Assembly (NCBI GenBank): GCA_013334735.1
Contig: JAAXXA010000073.1
Coordinates: 1-9,437, forward strand
Origin: Bacteroidota bacterium
GTDB lineage: Bacteria; Bacteroidota; Bacteroidia; Bacteroidales; CG2-30-32-10
DNA length: 9,437 nucleotides
Direction: 5' to 3'
The notes beneath the pieces are model-generated. The model worked only from the letters and a program-made list of their open reading frames with translations, was not told where the DNA came from and did no database searches. Positions 5,880-9,437 of the stretch are shown in pieces. Every line of letters begins with the position of its first letter. The first letter of the stretch is position 1. The translations under genes were made by a program, and so were the position numbers.

Positions 5880-5998
5880 AATTGATAATTCGTAATTTTT
5901 AATTTTTAATTCGTAATTGATAAAGTGTAATTCGTAATTGATAATTCGTAATTGATAATTGATAATTCGTAATTGATAATTCGTAATTCGTAATTGTT
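5880..5998. repeat. Seventeen-unit heptamer array upstream of the giant surface-protein gene
   Basis: The 119 bp divide without any gap into 17 in-phase heptamers: seven AATTCGT, six AATTGAT, two AATTTTT, one AAAGTGT and one AATTGTT. Nearly all share AATT at positions 1-4, with variation confined to positions 5-7. The array ends 110 bp before the ATG at 6109, upstream of the candidate promoter, so a change in unit number would shift upstream DNA relative to that promoter without touching the coding frame. Confidence 0.95.
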
Positions 5999-6046
5999 CT
6001 GTAAGAATTATCCTACACAATATTAAGGTTTTTCCTTACATTCTTT

Positions 6047-6054
6047 TATCTTTA
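6047..6054 (+). promoter_or_regulatory. Candidate -7 element and small palindrome before the giant surface-protein gene
   Basis: TATCTTTA is the same octamer seen upstream of the kinase at 2078-2085 and matches seven of eight bases of TAnnTTTG. It lies 62 bp before the ATG at 6109. It is enclosed by perfect 7-bp arms TAAGGTT (6024-6030) and AACCTTA (6054-6060), and the motif CCTTACA occurs twice (6034-6040, 6056-6062), an arrangement that could be an operator. The leader just before the ATG is A-rich without a Shine-Dalgarno sequence, as is usual in Bacteroidota. Confidence 0.3.
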
Positions 6055-6108
6055 ACCTTACAATCCATAATATAACAATATATTAATTTTACAATAATTA
6101 AAAATTAC

Positions 6109-9100
6109 ATGATTATGAGTGTGTTCTCAATATTTAAATCACGCGTACTATTGTTGTTTATAATTGCTGTTACTTTTATTTTCATATTGTCAGGGATTAG
6201 TAAAGTTAATGGCGCAAGTCGTTATTCCTATACAAGTGGTAACTGGAATTCAACTTCAACATGGTCGACAACTTCAGGAGGTGGACCTGGCGCATCAGTA
6301 CCCGTGGCAGGAGATGTAGTTTATATTCAGGCAGGAGATAATGTAACTGTAACTGCCGCTGCTGCTTGTACATCAATTACTTTTACAGGAAATGGCGCTA
6401 CTTTAACTGTTAATTCAACTTTTACGTTAACTGTAAGTGGCGCGGTTACAGTAAATAGTTCCGCTTCAACTTCTTATTCTTCTACTATTACAGGAGCCGG
6501 CACTCTTACATGCGCTTCGCTTATCGTGGGCTCTAATGTTACTCCTTCAAGTGACAGAACCACAACCCTGACCTGCAGTATTACAACCCTTACTATTTCG
6601 GGAAATCTCTCGCTATACAGTAATGACAATAGCAACAGGCAAAATGATGCCAGATTTTATTTGTCCACTGGAACGGTTACTGTGAATGGTTCGATTACAA
6701 GTACTAATGAAGATACCAGTGATAATACTTCTACTTTAACTATGGCTACAGGTAGCCAAGATGGTACGCTTATTCTGGGTGGCGTTACGCCATTTAATCT
6801 GGGCGCCGGAACCAATTCCATCACACTATCGGGAACAGCAACGCTTGTTAAATATAATTATTCAGGTGCTCAAACTGTATATCCTGTGGCATATACCGAT
6901 CTTACCTTGGCTGGCAGCGGAGCAAAAACAACTACAGGTGTTACTGTTAATGGAGTTCTATCAATGGAAGGAACAGCTACAGCTTCTGTTGCTCCAACCT
7001 ATGGTTCATCTGCCACTTTGCAATACAATACTGCAACTTCACGCACTGCCGGTGTCGAATGGATAACTCCATTCGCTGCAACTGGTGGTGTAATAATTGC
7101 AAATACAGGAAATATAACTTTAAATGCAGCAAAAGTCTTTAATGCATCAGTACCCCTTACTATTAATAGTGGCGCAACTTTGTCAACAGCTAACTATCAA
7201 TTGACCTTTGGAGGGAATTTTATCAATAATGGTGGTACTTTTACTGCTGGCAGTTCCCCTATTGTTATTGCCAATACAATGACTTCCCAAAGTATTGCAG
7301 GCTTTAGCACTACAGGTTTGGTTACAATGTCAAAAACTGCAGGAACAGCTACTTTTCAGGGAAATGTAAATAGTACGGGACTTACTGCTAATGGTTCAGG
7401 AGGTACGTTAAATTTAGGCGCAGGTCTCACTCATGTGGTTACAGGCGCTGTAACTATTACCGGAAGCACATTTGCGGGTGGTTCGAGTACAATATCACTC
7501 ACAGGCAACTGGACTAACAACACCGGTACATTCACTCCGGGAACAAGTTCAGTTAACTTCAATGGCACAATTACGCAGACTATTGGCGGAAATACTTCAA
7601 CAACATTTAATGATATTACTATAAACAATGCATCATCAGGAATAACACTTGCCAGAAGCGCTATCATTAACGGGATTTTAAATTTAACCGGCGGTATATT
7701 AACATCGGGAACAAATACGGTTACTGTTACCAATTCTTCAACAAGCGCTGTTACCGGAGGATCCGGTACGAGTTTTGTAAACGGTCCCTTAATCTGGTCA
7801 TTGGCATCAGGACAAAATTATACCTTCCTTATTGGGAAAGGTGCAACATATTTACCATTTAGTTTATCAGGTATAACGGGAACATCCCCCCGGATCAGGG
7901 TAGAAGCCTTTACAGGAAATACCGGTGGTTCTGCTTCGAGTCCTTTAACTTCATTAAGTACTACCGAATACTGGTTGGCATCTGTTGTATCAGGTACTTA
8001 TAGTGGCGGATCTGTTTCATTAACACGTCAGATATCCCTGAATGGATTTGAAGCTATCGGAAGAAATACATCTACCTTAAACGGGGCTTATTCTAATCTC
8101 AATGGAACCATTAGCGGAACATCTATTATTAATTCCGACAATACGGGTACTTCCTTAGGTTACTTTGTGCTGGCATCAAAGGCATCAATTACAACAGGAA
8201 CTTTATCGTCATCTTTCTTTTGCCCCGGAACTTCAGTTAGTGTACCATATACCAAATCAGGAACCTTTAATGCAGGCAATGTCTTTACAGCACAGTTATC
8301 CAATGCAAGCGGATCGTTTACCAGTCCTACAAATATTGGCTCATTGACTTCTCAAAACTCAGGTACTATTAGCGCAACGATTCCTTCCGGACAGGCAAAT
8401 GGTTCTGGCTATCGTATCAGGGTTGTTTCAAGTAATCCTTCAATAACAGGAAGTAATAATGGGGTGGATCTAAGTATTGGCGCTCCAACTATCACGGGTG
8501 CTTCTCCTGGCAGCAGGTGTGGACCGGGAATAGTTACGTTAAGCGCGATAGCTTCTGCCGGAACTATTAACTGGTATCAAACATCTACCGGTGGTAGTTC
8601 TTTGGGAACCGGTTCATTATATACTACTCCAAGCTTATCTTCGGACACAACTTATTATGTTGATGCAACCGCTAATGGTTGTACCTCGCCAACAAGAACT
8701 CCGGTAGAAGCTATTATAATATCTACTGCTTCAATTACAGCAGAAGGTGGAGGAACATTTTGTTCCGGTGATACTATAACACTCACGTGTTCCGGAATAA
8801 ATATCGAAAATCAATACTGGGAAGGACCGAACAATTTTTACTCCATTGATTCAACTATTGTGCTTAATAATGTTAATGCGACAATGAGCGGTAGTTATAC
8901 CGTAACCGGGAGCGCTGTTAGTGGACTTAATCTGCTTGTTAATGGTGATTTTGAATTGGGAAACACCGGTTTTTCCAGTGATTATACAAATAGTACCGAC
9001 CTTTGGCCCGAAGGTCGGTATGCCGTGGTTGCAGACCCGAATTCCGTACATGCCAATTTTTCACATTGCGCTGATCATACTCCTTCCGGCTCTTTACATA

Positions 9101-9437
9101 TGGTTATTAATGGCGCCACAGTTCCGGGTAGTATTATTTGGGCGGAAACGGTAACTATTGTTCCAAATACAGACTACCAGTTTACTTATTGGTTCCAAGG
9201 TGTTATAGATGACAATGTTTCTACGTTGCAGTTATTTGCAAATGGAGTAGCTGTCGGTCCGGCTTATGATGCTTTAACTCCTTCTTGCACTTGGCTACAG
9301 TTTATATATAACTGGAATTCCGGATCAAATACGTCTGTTTACTTATCATTGTTAGATCAGAATACTATTGCGAGTGGAAATGATTTTTCATTGGACGACA
9401 TTGTATTTCAGCAAGCCTGTTATGCAACAGCTAGCGT
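6109..9437 (+). CDS. Giant secreted, adhesin-like protein with Ig-like and jelly-roll modules (runs off the right edge)
   Basis: One frame stays open from the ATG at 6109 to the window end, 1109 codons without a stop. A start at 6115 is equally possible. Residues 1-36 form a signal peptide (SRVLLLFIIAVTFIFIL, cleavage near VNGA). The mature protein opens with RYSYTSGNWNSTSTWSTTS and VPVAGDVVYIQAGDNVTVT, the start typical of Bacteroidota secreted beta-helix proteins. Residues about 60-560 are Thr/Ser/Gly/Asn-rich with many short beta-strand repeats (LTVSGAVTVNS, FNDITINNASSGITL, INGILNLTGGIL). A conserved block follows at about 557-640 (VNGPLIWSLASGQNYTFLIGKG, LSTTEYWLASVVSG). An Ig-like CHU_C-associated domain lies at about 792-868 (WYQTSTGGSSLGTGSLYTTP, TTYYVDATANGC), a second Ig/PKD-like domain at 873-938, and a jelly-roll, carbohydrate-binding-like domain at 941-1104 (NGDFELGNTGFSSDYT, WAETVTIVPNTDYQF, GNDFSLDDIVF). 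It is likely displayed by type IX secretion, but the C-terminal sorting domain is outside the window. Its ligand is unknown. Confidence 0.92.
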   Translation, partial: MIMSVFSIFKSRVLLLFIIAVTFIFILSGISKVNGASRYSYTSGNWNSTSTWSTTSGGGPGASVPVAGDVVYIQAGDNVTVTAAAACTSITFTGNGATLTVNSTFTLTVSGAVTVNSSASTSYSSTITGAGTLTCASLIVGSNVTPSSDRTTTLTCSITTLTISGNLSLYSNDNSNRQNDARFYLSTGTVTVNGSITSTNEDTSDNTSTLTMATGSQDGTLILGGVTPFNLGAGTNSITLSGTATLVKYNYSGAQTVYPVAYTDLTLAGSGAKTTTGVTVNGVLSMEGTATASVAPTYGSSATLQYNTATSRTAGVEWITPFAATGGVIIANTGNITLNAAKVFNASVPLTINSGATLSTANYQLTFGGNFINNGGTFTAGSSPIVIANTMTSQSIAGFSTTGLVTMSKTAGTATFQGNVNSTGLTANGSGGTLNLGAGLTHVVTGAVTITGSTFAGGSSTISLTGNWTNNTGTFTPGTSSVNFNGTITQTIGGNTSTTFNDITINNASSGITLARSAIINGILNLTGGILTSGTNTVTVTNSSTSAVTGGSGTSFVNGPLIWSLASGQNYTFLIGKGATYLPFSLSGITGTSPRIRVEAFTGNTGGSASSPLTSLSTTEYWLASVVSGTYSGGSVSLTRQISLNGFEAIGRNTSTLNGAYSNLNGTISGTSIINSDNTGTSLGYFVLASKASITTGTLSSSFFCPGTSVSVPYTKSGTFNAGNVFTAQLSNASGSFTSPTNIGSLTSQNSGTISATIPSGQANGSGYRIRVVSSNPSITGSNNGVDLSIGAPTITGASPGSRCGPGIVTLSAIASAGTINWYQTSTGGSSLGTGSLYTTPSLSSDTTYYVDATANGCTSPTRTPVEAIIISTASITAEGGGTFCSGDTITLTCSGINIENQYWEGPNNFYSIDSTIVLNNVNATMSGSYTVTGSAVSGLNLLVNGDFELGNTGFSSDYTNSTDLWPEGRYAVVADPNSVHANFSHCADHTPSGSLHMVINGATVPGSIIWAETVTIVPNTDYQFTYWFQGVIDDNVSTLQLFANGVAVGPAYDALTPSCTWLQFIYNWNSGSNTSVYLSLLDQNTIASGNDFSLDDIVFQQACYATAS
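8995..9019. repeat. Perfect 9-bp hairpin inside the giant gene
   Basis: ACCGACCTT (8995-9003) and AAGGTCGGT (9011-9019) are exact reverse complements around a 7-nt loop, TGGCCCG. The region encodes DLWPEGRY in the jelly-roll domain, a motif expected there, so the palindrome may be a chance result of codon choice. Confidence 0.6.

Larger units (their letters stand above)
5295..6108. other. Gene-free region rich in palindromes and word repeats
   Basis: About 810 bp separate the regulator from the giant surface-protein gene. I find no credible coding frame in any direction and no RNA gene. Instead it holds, in order, the second MITE-like element, four further inverted repeats (5477-5526, 5572-5641, 5724-5776, 5777-5839), a 17-unit heptamer array (5880-5998), and a short AT-rich leader with a candidate promoter. 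A perfect 7-bp palindrome, ATATTTT-TC-AAAATAT (5699-5714), also lies here but is too AT-rich to carry weight. Confidence 0.75.

Noticed and set aside
5880..5998. CRISPR array
   Set aside because: The units are contiguous 7-bp words with no spacers.
6761..7066. Plus-strand frame of 101 residues inside the giant gene
   Set aside because: It is an out-of-phase shadow of the 6109-9437 coding frame, with no start signal or recognisable domain.
7431..7733. Minus-strand frame of 100 residues rich in Val/Pro
   Set aside because: It is antisense to the Thr/Ser/Gly-rich repeats of the giant protein; its Val/Pro bias is the reverse complement of Thr/Asn/Gly codons.
8851..9154. Overlapping frames on both strands that both contain TFGPKVG
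   Set aside because: The shared peptide comes from the perfect palindrome at 8995-9019 read on both strands; both are shadows of the giant gene.

Overview
The window looks like chromosomal DNA of an AT-rich member of the Bacteroidota, probably an uncultured or environmental one. Four things point there: a TPR lipoprotein/OmpA-like (PorE-type) N-terminus, a very large Ser/Thr/Gly-rich secreted protein with Ig-like and jelly-roll modules of the kind exported by type IX secretion, mostly A-rich leaders without Shine-Dalgarno sequences, and candidate -7 boxes close to TAnnTTTG. No rRNA, tRNA, CRISPR array or transposase gene was seen.

Layout. Minus strand, left end: the N-terminal 156 codons of an exported TPR protein (468 down to the window edge), preceded by a complete exported protein of nine consecutive 34-residue TPRs (1602-556). 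A divergent intergenic region (1603-2133) follows; it holds a period-7 word array and a 234-bp MITE-like nested palindrome. Plus strand: an 822-residue soluble hybrid histidine kinase (REC-PAS-GAF-PAS-HisKA_3-HATPase, 2134-4602) and its likely partner, a NarL/LuxR-type response regulator (4668-5294). They are separated by 65 bp that is mostly a heptamer array. Next comes a gene-free stretch of about 810 bp (5295-6108) packed with palindromes and a 17-unit heptamer array. The right third is one open frame from 6109 through the window edge (1109 codons seen, no stop): a giant secreted, adhesin-like protein.

How the parts relate. The kinase and regulator form a clear two-component pair. The kinase carries an N-terminal receiver and a cysteine-bearing GAF domain, so it may integrate another kinase's signal with a redox or metal cue. 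The two TPR proteins and the giant protein are envelope or surface components. Whether the two-component system controls them is not shown by the sequence.

The most unusual aspect is the intergenic DNA. At least four gaps carry arrays of 7-bp words. The words differ at each site but the period is the same. Two different multi-level palindromic elements share a GAGC-NN-AGC-S-GAA motif. Repeat material reaches right up to, and in two cases forms, the stop codons of neighbouring genes.
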